Positions 42,642 through 49,431 of a stretch of DNA of 49,431 bases are shown here, piece by piece; the stretch's first letter is position 1; each line of letters begins with the position of its first letter. Below the pieces are notes generated by a model that saw only the letters and a program-made list of their open reading frames with translations, made no database searches and was not told where the DNA came from. This DNA is from Bacteroidales bacterium. GTDB taxonomy: Bacteria; Bacteroidota; Bacteroidia; Bacteroidales; PUMT01. The DNA lies in assembly GCA_007132715.1 (NCBI GenBank), contig SLOE01000090.1:1-49431 (forward strand), read 5' to 3'. A program made the position numbers and the translations under genes.

Positions 42642-44501
42642 CTACCTGGATATCGCGGTAATAACCTCTATCTCCACCTCAAGGCCCACCTCTTTCTCCA
42701 CAAGCTCTTTTATACTGTCAATATAATCTTCGGTAACAGCACTGCCCGAAACCAGCATGAATGAAATCTTCATGGGAGCCAGCCTCTGAACCTTTACATC
42801 CCTTATCACTGCAAGTTCTGTTTGCATACCCTCGAGCTGCCTTATAATCTTGTGCTCATTGACCATCTGGTTGAACCCCAGGGCCAGCGGTACGCTTAAC
42901 ACGACAACCACGGCAAGGGAGATAAAGATGCCCTTTGTTGCCAGCTGCAGAGGACTGAACCCAAGCAGCATGAAGGTTATCGATCCTGCAAGCACTATAC
43001 CGGCAAGGTTTGTGAGAAGCAGAAGAGCAGCGCCGGTAAATACCGGCCAGTCCCCCCAGCCTATACCGATCGCCGCCACTGCCAGCGGGGGTATCAGGGC
43101 CACAGCGATAGCAACACCTGCAAGGGTTTTTGCAACCTCCTCACGGGCATGGGCATAGGCACCGGCAATGCCTGACACCACGGCAATACCAAGATCAAGC
43201 AGATTAGGCCTAGTCCGCGCCAGTATCTCCGAACCGGCCGATTGTATTGGGGTAATCAATGTCAGCAGAACGGCTGCCAGAAAAGCGATACCCAGTCCGG
43301 CCAGTATCGTACTCACACTGGTGCTTATAAGATTTTTATCCTGTCTTAGCGCCCCCATGCTGAGCGAGATGATAGGTGACATAAGCGGAGCAAGTATCAT
43401 GGCACCTATCACCACAGGTGTTGAATTGGCAAAGAGGCCGAAGGTGGCTATCAGGGTAGACAGAACCATCAGCACAAGATAGGAGTTCTTGAGACGGGCA
43501 TTATCCCTTAGTACCTGGAAAAGATCCTTGAACTCCTCTGATGAAGCATGTTTTATAAAAGGCAGTTTACGTTCTGCAAGTGCCTGGGCAGCTTCTCCCG
43601 AAGGCAATGCACTGGTCCGGAATATATCAGCACTCTCCCGGGATGCCTCGGGCACTTCCAGGTAGGCCCCCGGAAATATCTCAACCTGCTTTTCACCAAT
43701 TGTAAGCTTAATATCACTTGCAGTGTGCTTTACCTTATCAATAAGCAAAACCCTTTCACCATCGGGAAAAGAAAACCAAATATGAGATGTCTTTATGTGA
43801 GCACCAAAGGGAGGCAGCTTGTTCTTATCCCATAGTGAGCGGAATGCAGAGTGGATCATTTCCGAAACGGAACGGGGACTTATAAGGAAGGCGTGCATCC
43901 GGCCGTCACTTATGGAGGAGTCTTCCAGCACCATCCTGCTTAACAGTGAGCTTTTCCTGTGTTCAGATACAACTATTCCGGCTACAGAGGTTTTAAGTTT
44001 GCGGTCGTTCGGAAGCTCCACATCCACCCGGAAGGGTCGTATGTTAAGGAACCTGGTCAGGAATCCCAACCTCCTGTTCCAGAAACCCTCCTTCTTTGCC
44101 ACATCCTCGCTGGTTAGCCTGAAAGTCTGGCCAACAACCATGTTGTTGAATATCGGGATGCCGTTGCAGAAAAGCAGGTCAGTCTTTACCGGTTTGGGAG
44201 CATCCCTGAGATGATCAAGCGCCTTCGACAGGTTCGTATCAACCCCCATACCGATGCAGATCTGTCTAGCACCTGGGTGCGGGAGGACAGCAACTCTGAC
44301 ACCCGAACCGGCAAGCCCCGGTAAAAGCTCCTTCAACTGATGATCTGAAAGGTAAAGCAGTAAGGGTTCACCCGGATCGAGGTCTGTTTTTAACAGGGTA
44401 TCATAAACATCATAATGGCTTACCAGATCCTCGGCCGACTTAAGGAGCGTCTTCTTAACCGACTCCTGATGCTCATAATCATACAGCAATCTGAACTTCA
44501 T
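42642..44501 (-). CDS. DUF389 membrane protein fused to a degenerate lipid-kinase-like domain (TIGR00341 type)
   Basis: 619 residues. Residues about 1-300 resemble a DAG/YegS-type lipid kinase: GVRVAVLPHPGARQICIGMG sits where PLGTGND lies, and DLLFCNGIPIFNNMVVGQ, SSISDGRMHAFLISPRSVSE and KQVEIFPGAYLEVP recall the kinase C-terminal beta-sandwich. However, the ATP-loop GGDGT is replaced by LYLSDHQLKELLPG, so kinase activity is doubtful. Residues about 335-545 are the multi-span DUF389 domain, with NSYLVLMVLSTLIATFGLFA, VVIGAMILAPLMSPIISLSM and EVAKTLAGVAIAVALIPPLA. A soluble C-terminus of about 75 residues follows. Function is unknown; a lipid-sensing channel or transporter is a plausible guess. 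The LapA-domain gene ends 3 nt upstream. Confidence 0.8.
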   Translation of the reverse strand: MKFRLLYDYEHQESVKKTLLKSAEDLVSHYDVYDTLLKTDLDPGEPLLLYLSDHQLKELLPGLAGSGVRVAVLPHPGARQICIGMGVDTNLSKALDHLRDAPKPVKTDLLFCNGIPIFNNMVVGQTFRLTSEDVAKKEGFWNRRLGFLTRFLNIRPFRVDVELPNDRKLKTSVAGIVVSEHRKSSLLSRMVLEDSSISDGRMHAFLISPRSVSEMIHSAFRSLWDKNKLPPFGAHIKTSHIWFSFPDGERVLLIDKVKHTASDIKLTIGEKQVEIFPGAYLEVPEASRESADIFRTSALPSGEAAQALAERKLPFIKHASSEEFKDLFQVLRDNARLKNSYLVLMVLSTLIATFGLFANSTPVVIGAMILAPLMSPIISLSMGALRQDKNLISTSVSTILAGLGIAFLAAVLLTLITPIQSAGSEILARTRPNLLDLGIAVVSGIAGAYAHAREEVAKTLAGVAIAVALIPPLAVAAIGIGWGDWPVFTGAALLLLTNLAGIVLAGSITFMLLGFSPLQLATKGIFISLAVVVVLSVPLALGFNQMVNEHKIIRQLEGMQTELAVIRDVKVQRLAPMKISFMLVSGSAVTEDYIDSIKELVEKEVGLEVEIEVITAISR

Positions 44502-44504
44502 CCT

Positions 44505-44777
44505 TCACTTCCTTTCCCTGTCGGTTCCATCCATTTTAAGATCTTCGTTTTCCTTCTTCCCCTTTTTCTTTTTCGAAAAAAATGCCCTGGAAGTTAAAAA
44601 GCCTATAAAAAAGGACAGAACAATGATAATTATCAACGGCAGATCAAACACGAAAAAGAGAAACCTTACTTTTACTGCATCAACGTTCTGTACGATGAAC
44701 AGCAGCATCAGCAACAACAGCACAATGTTTATAGCCTGCTTGGGTGTCATATTGATCCTCTCAAAAAAACTACTCAT
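44505..44777 (-). CDS. LapA-domain (DUF1049) small membrane protein
   Basis: 90 residues: two membrane segments (QAINIVLLLLMLLFIVQNVD and VRFLFFVFDLPLIIIIVLSF) typical of the LapA domain, then FFIGFLTSRAFFSKKKKGKK and a very basic/acidic tail. Family members act in cell-envelope assembly, for example LapA/YciS in lipopolysaccharide control, though most are uncharacterised. The stop lies 3 nt before the DUF389 start, so the two are probably translated from one transcript. The purC terminator separates it from upstream genes. Confidence 0.85.
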   Translation of the reverse strand: MSSFFERINMTPKQAINIVLLLLMLLFIVQNVDAVKVRFLFFVFDLPLIIIIVLSFFIGFLTSRAFFSKKKKGKKENEDLKMDGTDRERK

Positions 44778-44888
44778 AAATATGCATCTTTTTTATGTTA
44801 GACATTTCATCCGGGCAAAGTTCCGAACCATGGGAGCAGTAGTTCAAACCCCGGAGTGGTGGTATCTGCTTATTTTACTAGTAAACTA

Positions 44889-44909
44889 CCCTGCGCCAGA
44901 AGCGCAGGG
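44889..44909 (-). terminator. Strong hairpin after purC
   Basis: CCCTGCGC (44889-44896) pairs exactly with GCGCAGGG (44902-44909) around a 5-base loop, the strongest stem seen between genes in the window. It starts 15 nt after the purC stop (44925) on the minus strand and is followed by TAGTTTACTAG, a weak T-tail. It probably ends the MscS-purC transcript. Confidence 0.6.
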
Positions 44910-44924
44910 ATTAATTTCCTTTCT

Positions 44925-45758
44925 TTAAAGAAAAATATCAATAAACCCGGCAGCCTTGACCTGCTTTTTGTTCTTGATGGTCCTCCTGCCGCCGGCAGAG
45001 CCCGTAACAGTACATTCCTTGTAAACGGTGCAATTACCTTCACTGTCGGGCGAGTATCCCTTGCATACCCTGAGAACATCGGGCGAAATCTCGTCAATTA
45101 TCACTATTTTGCCATCGCCATGCCTGAGCCTTCCAAGCTCAAACTTGCCATCAATCACATGGAGGCCCTTGGAAGCAAACTCCTCAGAAACGATCGTGGC
45201 AATATTCTTTACCAGCTCTACGCTCCCGGTTATCTCTGCCCGGCTCATGGCCCCGGTCTCCTCAAGTGCTTCGAGCGAGATCAGCACGTCAACATCGCCC
45301 TTTGTCCAGGCTTCAACCACCTTGTGTATATTCATGCATGGCCTGACAAACGGATACCTCCTCCAGAAACTGCCAGTGGCGTTGTTCCTCCATGTGAACT
45401 CCAGATTCTGAAGCGGAGCAGATCCTTCAAATTCAGGGGCTTTCGCCGGAAGTCCGAGTGGATCTGCAGGCTCCACAACCATTTCATTGTCGCTTACCGT
45501 GTCAATGAAATGCGAGGGAATACCCTTATGCTGCAGCAGCCTGAAAAAATGGGTGGCAAACCTGCAGGCAATTGCCCCTTTACCCGGGATCTCGCCAACC
45601 ACGGTATCGTAGCCCGGATCAAAAACAGGCTTTCCATCTTCAATATAACCGGTTGCTTCATCCTTATAATGGAGCAGGTACTTGCCGGCATGCTCTCCCG
45701 CCGTTATCTCATAGACATCTTTAGATTTTCCGCGGTAAACAAGATTCCTGTCTGTCAT
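44925..45758 (-). CDS. purC: Phosphoribosylaminoimidazole-succinocarboxamide synthase
   Basis: 277 residues. The ATP-grasp-like SAICAR synthetase motifs are present: N-terminal LVYRGKSKDVYEI, the carboxylate loop IPSHFIDTVSDNEMVVEPAD, then EFTWRNNATGSFWRRYPFV and VIIDEISPDVLRVC (near 225-240, D-E-x-x-x-D type). The enzyme joins aspartate to CAIR with ATP in purine synthesis, in the cytoplasm. It is slightly longer than E. coli PurC (237). The order of motifs and NATGSFWRRYPF suggest a divergent branch. It lies 48 nt downstream of the MscS gene, and a strong hairpin follows. Confidence 0.85.
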   Translation of the reverse strand: MTDRNLVYRGKSKDVYEITAGEHAGKYLLHYKDEATGYIEDGKPVFDPGYDTVVGEIPGKGAIACRFATHFFRLLQHKGIPSHFIDTVSDNEMVVEPADPLGLPAKAPEFEGSAPLQNLEFTWRNNATGSFWRRYPFVRPCMNIHKVVEAWTKGDVDVLISLEALEETGAMSRAEITGSVELVKNIATIVSEEFASKGLHVIDGKFELGRLRHGDGKIVIIDEISPDVLRVCKGYSPDSEGNCTVYKECTVTGSAGGRRTIKNKKQVKAAGFIDIFL

Positions 45759-45806
45759 AGCTGTATTCTCTTTTTAGGTTAATAAGCAATATATATTCAG
45801 CAGAGT

Positions 45807-46679
45807 TCACGTTTTTGGCAATACGATAATATCGCCGCACCTTTCCATGACCAGCCCGATCACCTCAGACCTTACCTCCTGCCTCCTTTCAGGGTGAACC
45901 ATGTATTTCACCACCAGGAACAGCTTCTCATTCTTGATGTCTGCATAGACCATCAGGTGATTGCTGTTGCCCGCAATAGCTGCTATCCCTTCCCTCAGGA
46001 TGCCGGTAAGCTCATGCCTGTCGCCGGGCATCTGTGACAGCTGGAAAAGTATCTGCTCCTGCAGGATATCCTTGCCCAGCTTACTGATACTCTTTTCGAG
46101 GAAGAGCCGGTTGGGAACCCTGGTATATTCATCAGGAAGCTCATGTGTCCTGTCCAGCAGTACGTAAAAGGTACCTATATGCAGCACCTTGCCTTCATCC
46201 TCGCCAATCCTTATGTAGTCACCAATACGGAAAGGCTGCTTCCTCAGCAAAACTATCCAGCCAAAAAAAGAGAGCAGTACATCTCTCACGGCAAATGCCA
46301 GTCCGGTTGTCAGCAAGCCTATAAAAATGGTAATATTACCAAGGGATACCCCAAAATTGTAGAGTATAACAAAAACACCTATGCTGTATAAAGACCAGCT
46401 GTATATCTTCGAGTAGAATATCCTCTCTTCCGGCTCATCAAAAAAGTTGTACACCCTTTTGATGGTCAGCCGCAGAAGCAGGCTGGCAGTAAAGAAAGTT
46501 CCTATAACGAGGGTAACGCTGTTTATAACCCTGGTCAGGTCTTCAGGCAGGTGAATTATATTCTCTTTATGAAGGTATGAGAGTGCCAGGAGAATTAATA
46601 ACAACAGCAGGGTCACTACAACTGAAACACTCAGGAACCTGAGGCGGATCTCCTTAAAGCGGGACTTCTTTATCTGCAT
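45807..46679 (-). CDS. MscS family mechanosensitive channel
   Basis: 290 residues with four N-terminal membrane helices (about 15-35, 45-65, 85-105, 110-130). The pore-lining helix GLAFAVRDVLLSFFGWIVLL leads into the MscS beta domain RIGDYIRIGEDEGKVLHIGT (about 145-165) and RVPNRLFLEKSI. A cytosolic cage domain follows. The channel opens under membrane tension to release solutes in hypo-osmotic shock. It is similar in size to small MscS (286 in E. coli). It is first in a short run with purC. Confidence 0.88.
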   Translation of the reverse strand: MQIKKSRFKEIRLRFLSVSVVVTLLLLLILLALSYLHKENIIHLPEDLTRVINSVTLVIGTFFTASLLLRLTIKRVYNFFDEPEERIFYSKIYSWSLYSIGVFVILYNFGVSLGNITIFIGLLTTGLAFAVRDVLLSFFGWIVLLRKQPFRIGDYIRIGEDEGKVLHIGTFYVLLDRTHELPDEYTRVPNRLFLEKSISKLGKDILQEQILFQLSQMPGDRHELTGILREGIAAIAGNSNHLMVYADIKNEKLFLVVKYMVHPERRQEVRSEVIGLVMERCGDIIVLPKT

Positions 46680-46904
46680 ATTATCTGTTTATATAAAACG
46701 ACCCTGTTAAACCGGCCGGGAATGCCCTTCCGGCACCTATCCGGTTACATCTGTTCAAGCGGCAATTTAGGATTTTTTGTGTTAACAGGCAATATCGCAC
46801 AGGTAACATAAATTAATCCCTGTTTTGCTCTTACGCTATCATAAGTTGCATTTATCTGTTGAACTCATAAAATCAGCAAAACAGGAAAACCCAGGCCGGA
46901 AGGA

Positions 46905-47728
46905 TTACGGAGTTTTCTTATTCAATGGTGGCTTCCTGATTATCCAGGTATCCTGGGGAAGCCATTTACCCTTTTCAGGTTCCCTTACGATATGTTCAAG
47001 GATTTCGGCATTGGTGAACAGCTTATGCATGAAACTAACCGGGTGAAATGCAGAAAATGTACGGTGCCCTTCCTTGAGTTACCCCTTACAATAATTTCGT
47101 TTTTATCGTACCTCTGACGCTCCCCGGCTGTCAGTTTTACCCGGTAATTATCTCCCTGGGTAGTTAAAAACAGTATCCCTCCCGGCTTTAGTATCCGGCA
47201 TAGTTCATTATACCATTCATAATGCATTTTTTCAGATAAATGGGTAAAAACATATATCCCGTAAATAATGTCGAAAAAATCATCATCATAAGGCAAATCA
47301 GCTCGCAGGGTATTGTTATTGAACTCTATACCAGGCAGGTTCTCCCTGCACCAGTCCATCGATGCTTTATTATAATCAGTTCCGAAATATTCACATCCGT
47401 TTCCGATCACATCCGGCAAATACCTGATAATCCTACCGGGACCACATCCCCAGTCCAGAATTCGCTTTTTATTAAGGTCTGTATGTTTACTGAAATGATC
47501 TGCCAGCCATCTGGCAGTTTCAAAGCTATCGGTGTAATATTTTTTATAATTTATTCTGAATGATTCATATATGAGATAGTCAGGAGGCAGGGGAATATCC
47601 GGATTTTCTGAAACAAATGCTTTGTTTTGTTTCCTGTTATGCAGTTTTTGAACATAAAACCTTAACCGGTCTGCAATGAACAAAAGCCCTGCCAATCTGA
47701 TCAGATTTGAAATGTATCCCTTCATCAT
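46905..47728 (-). pseudogene. Class I SAM methyltransferase with a single-base frameshift near its C-terminus
   Basis: The intact first part shows a membrane-targeting or hydrophobic N-terminus followed by the SAM site RILDWGCGPGRIIRYLPDV (GxGxG, near 95-113), FGTDYNKASMDW, DIIYGIYVFTHLSE and ILKPGGILFLTTQGDNY. At GTVHF the frame is lost and runs 21 unrelated residues to a stop at 46985. Restoring one T in the T4 run (AAAA at 47054-47057 on the plus strand) gives HFSAFHPVSFMHKLFTNAEI, then EHIVREPEKGKWLPQDTWII ending in a stop at 46905, a sensible end for this family. So the gene is complete except for one base. It may be a real mutation or an assembly error. Confidence 0.85.
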
Positions 47729-47801
47729 TCATTATAATGGGATTCATCCCATAAGATTGATTTTTTGCATAACTAAGCTCCTCATGTTTTAGAGGTACCT
47801 G

Positions 47802-47818
47802 ACCAGGAACCTCCTGGT
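47802..47818 (-). terminator. Hairpin after the SGNH hydrolase gene
   Basis: ACCAGG (47802-47807) and CCTGGT (47813-47818) form a 6-bp stem with loop AACCT, about 68 nt after the hydrolase stop (47886) on the minus strand. No T-tract follows, so the call is weak. Confidence 0.3.
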
Positions 47819-47885
47819 GATTGTTAAAAATTATTTACACACTGGCAAGTTGGCAAAATTTTATGATAAATCGAAGCAATTACGG

Positions 47886-49175
47886 TTATAAAACGAACAA
47901 TTTAAGATCAACGGCATCGCCCATCTTTTTGTATCCTTCCTCATTTGGATGCAGAAAATCCCCAGTATGAAATTCTGAAAGGAGTACCGTAGGATCGCCA
48001 GGGTCACGCATCAGCTCGTCAAAATCAATAACAGCATCAAACCGTTCGCTGCTTCTGATCCATTCATTTAACGTCTGCCTGGCCGCCTCCCTTGGCTCAG
48101 TGTAATAGAATGAATTGCCAAACGGCAGGATTGTAGCACCGTAAACCAGTATTTCCGAAGCATGCGCGTCATCTATCATACGCTCATATGCAGCAATAAG
48201 CTCTTCTGTAACCTGGTTAGCTTCCTCCTTCGTCCGGGTCTGCCCTATATCATTCACCCCGTGCAGAATGATGAGCCACCTTACACCATGCTGACCCAGC
48301 ACATCCCTGTCAAAGCGTTCAAGAGCCGAAGGTCCCAGGCATTCTCTCAACACGCAGTTACCACCGATACCCTGGTTAAGAACCGCGGTTTGACGGGTTG
48401 ACGGGCTGTTTATAAGCCGTTCCGCCAGTATATCGGTCCACCGGTTCTGCCTGTTTGTCCCCGATCCTCTGCCGTCGGTTATGGAATTCCCGATAATAAC
48501 CACTGAACCCGCTGTTGCCGGCACTTTTACATCAATACCGCTGATCACATACCAGCGGTCCGCCATAGAACCCCCCTCAAAATCAACCGATGAGATCCTG
48601 TCGCCTGGAAGAAAGTACGAGGTTGTACGAGATCCGGGATGACCGGTAACATCTGGTGAGGCCGCACCAAAGAAAGTGGTAATCGCCAGTTCGGTAAGCG
48701 GCTCCGCTTTAAATGCCATCGGATCGGATGAAATGACTGAACCGGGTGCCATGGTGACTCCAGGTCTGTTGTTGAATTTCAGATCCCGGACTGTCGAAGG
48801 ATCAACCGCTCTCCCACCTGCTGAAACTGCTATCTGCACTTTTTTCATTTCAACGTGACTTGTGCTGAATTCATTCGAGAACCGCACCCTCAGGCTGTCA
48901 CCCCCTGCCGATAACCTTACCACCTGTCTGACGCTATTGTGCGCCAGGCCAGGTTCAGGCGGCATATTGTGCGGCTCAACAAGCTGTGGAGCGGTACTCC
49001 ATGTACCGACCCATATTCCGGTATCATCATCACAACTATATAAAGGAAACAAGAACAGTATAACAACGCCAAGGGTTATAACAGTCAGCGTCCGTCGGTA
49101 AAACCAAGCCGGTACGCCGAAAAAGCTTTTGCCGGGCAACCGCGATTTTTGAAACATAACAGGTATTATTGACAT
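47886..49175 (-). CDS. Secreted SGNH/GDSL hydrolase lipoprotein
   Basis: 429 residues with a long lipoprotein-like signal (TVITLGVVILFLFPLYSC, Cys about 48). A beta-sandwich N-terminal domain (about 55-205, beginning WVGTWSTAPQLVEP and with VRQVVRLSAGGDSLRVRFSN) precedes the catalytic SGNH domain: block I VVIIGNSITDGRGS (S231), block II LNQGIGGNC, block III LHGVNDIG and block V GDFLHPNEEG (D408 and H411). This architecture matches extracellular esterases of the SGNH group found in many Bacteroidota, usually acting on acetylated sugars. An alternative ATG lies six codons in. A 25-bp tandem array begins 3 nt upstream of the start codon. Confidence 0.88.
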   Translation of the reverse strand: MSIIPVMFQKSRLPGKSFFGVPAWFYRRTLTVITLGVVILFLFPLYSCDDDTGIWVGTWSTAPQLVEPHNMPPEPGLAHNSVRQVVRLSAGGDSLRVRFSNEFSTSHVEMKKVQIAVSAGGRAVDPSTVRDLKFNNRPGVTMAPGSVISSDPMAFKAEPLTELAITTFFGAASPDVTGHPGSRTTSYFLPGDRISSVDFEGGSMADRWYVISGIDVKVPATAGSVVIIGNSITDGRGSGTNRQNRWTDILAERLINSPSTRQTAVLNQGIGGNCVLRECLGPSALERFDRDVLGQHGVRWLIILHGVNDIGQTRTKEEANQVTEELIAAYERMIDDAHASEILVYGATILPFGNSFYYTEPREAARQTLNEWIRSSERFDAVIDFDELMRDPGDPTVLLSEFHTGDFLHPNEEGYKKMGDAVDLKLFVL

Positions 49176-49178
49176 CTA

Positions 49179-49328
49179 CAAAATCATCTACTGGCGGATT
49201 TCCTTAAATCACTTGCCGTATTTAACACCGGTCAAATTTGATACCAGATTAGCCAAAATCACTTGCTGGCGGGTTTCACAAAATCATCTGCCGGCGGGTT
49301 TCACAAGATCATCTGCCGGTGGGGCCAG
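49179..49328. repeat. 25-bp-period tandem repeat array, six units
   Basis: Units start at 49179, 49204, 49229, 49254, 49279 and 49304, exactly 25 bases apart. Units 1, 4, 5 and 6 share CAAAATCA-(T/C)-(C/T)-TG-(C)-(C/T)-GGCGGGTTTCA with few changes. Unit 2 keeps AAATCACTTGCCG, and unit 3 is decayed. The array runs from 3 nt upstream of the SGNH hydrolase start to beyond the apparent end of the next gene. It is not a CRISPR because no constant spacer lies between repeats. Confidence 0.75.
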
Positions 49329-49431
49329 CCGGTTGACCAGGTCGTCAGTCGGACCGCCGCCAATATTTTCCGGACCATTGTTGGTCACCACATGCAAACG
49401 GGTGATGATCTTTACCAGGTCTCTGCCAAAT
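49284..49431 (-). CDS. C-terminal end of an unidentified protein (runs off the right edge)
   Basis: A frame open from the window edge reads FGRDLVKIITRLHVVTNNGP, then IGGGPTDDLVNRLAPPADDL and VKPAGR before a stop at 49284-49286. It ends inside the 25-bp array, so the last residues (PPADDLVKPAGR) are encoded by repeat units. The composition looks protein-like but 49 residues are too few to identify a family, and it may be non-coding. Confidence 0.3.
   Translation of the reverse strand, partial: FGRDLVKIITRLHVVTNNGPENIGGGPTDDLVNRLAPPADDLVKPAGR

Noticed and set aside
44856-45782. A 308-codon plus-strand frame across the purC region
   Set aside because: It covers purC antisense and includes the purC terminator hairpin; purC motifs on the other strand are decisive.
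49179-49328. CRISPR array
   Set aside because: The 25-bp units are contiguous with no variable spacers between identical repeats, and no cas genes are present.
1-49431. rRNA and tRNA genes
   Set aside because: I looked for conserved rRNA and tRNA-like features in the gaps and saw none; a covariance-model scan would be needed to exclude a short ncRNA.

Overview
The window looks like chromosomal DNA of a member of the Bacteroidota, probably Bacteroidales/Marinilabiliales-like, and may come from a metagenome assembly. The evidence is the gene content: a reg_prop/Y_Y_Y sensor fused to SpoIIE, a SMUG2-type DNA glycosylase, a DUF6588-like outer-membrane protein, DUF1080, an Rnk-like GreA/B-family protein and many lipoproteins. 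In addition, starts rarely carry a Shine-Dalgarno sequence, and one good match to the Bacteroidota TTTG-N19-TAnnTT promoter is visible. I see no rRNA, tRNA, CRISPR array, insertion sequence or phage genes. Most genes lie on the minus strand.

Layout. (1) 1-944: an edge-truncated uroporphyrinogen-decarboxylase-family methyltransferase and its corrinoid protein, a probable one-carbon methyl-transfer pair. (2) 1062-8659: a BASS-type symporter, a YdjC/ChbG-like deacetylase lipoprotein, a large secreted M14 peptidase, a TPR protein, a metallophosphoesterase and a small envelope protein. (3) 8744-15169: a long RelA/SpoT protein with a degenerate hydrolase site, a DUF6588-like porin-type protein, a cardiolipin synthase and a glutamate/dicarboxylate symporter. 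(4) 15504-18848 (plus strand): a duplicated DUF1538 membrane protein followed by a three-domain P-II-like protein. This is the most interesting unit in the window, probably a nucleotide- or metabolite-gated transporter of unknown substrate. (5) 18895-22758: a SpoIIE sensor phosphatase and an OsmC-family peroxidase. (6) 22927-25755: four tightly packed genes (CDP-alcohol phosphatidyltransferase, TauE/SafE permease, CdsA-type cytidylyltransferase, dolichol/DAG-kinase-like protein) that could form a phospholipid-building operon.

(7) 26022-28263: a beta-carbonic anhydrase beside a deletion-damaged glycerophosphodiesterase and a frameshifted secreted protein. (8) 28528-33517: SMUG2-like glycosylase, flavodoxin-like protein, PhzF, SRPBCC protein, small membrane protein, an SDR lacking the catalytic Tyr, and an Rnk-like protein. 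(9) 33683-40872: an unassigned polytopic membrane protein, gamma-glutamyltransferase, a coiled-coil lipoprotein, a DUF3267 metallopeptidase, a DUF1080 lipoprotein and an amidase. (10) 40900-46679: a GAF-PAS histidine kinase, a DUF389 protein with a degenerate lipid-kinase-like N-terminus, a LapA-domain protein, PurC and an MscS channel. (11) 46905-49431: a frameshifted methyltransferase, a secreted SGNH esterase and a 25-bp-period repeat array.

Two themes recur. One is membrane lipid and envelope work (cls, the CdsA cluster, the degraded GDPD, DUF389/LapA, MscS). The other is local gene decay: one internal deletion and two single-base homopolymer frameshifts, the latter possibly assembly errors.
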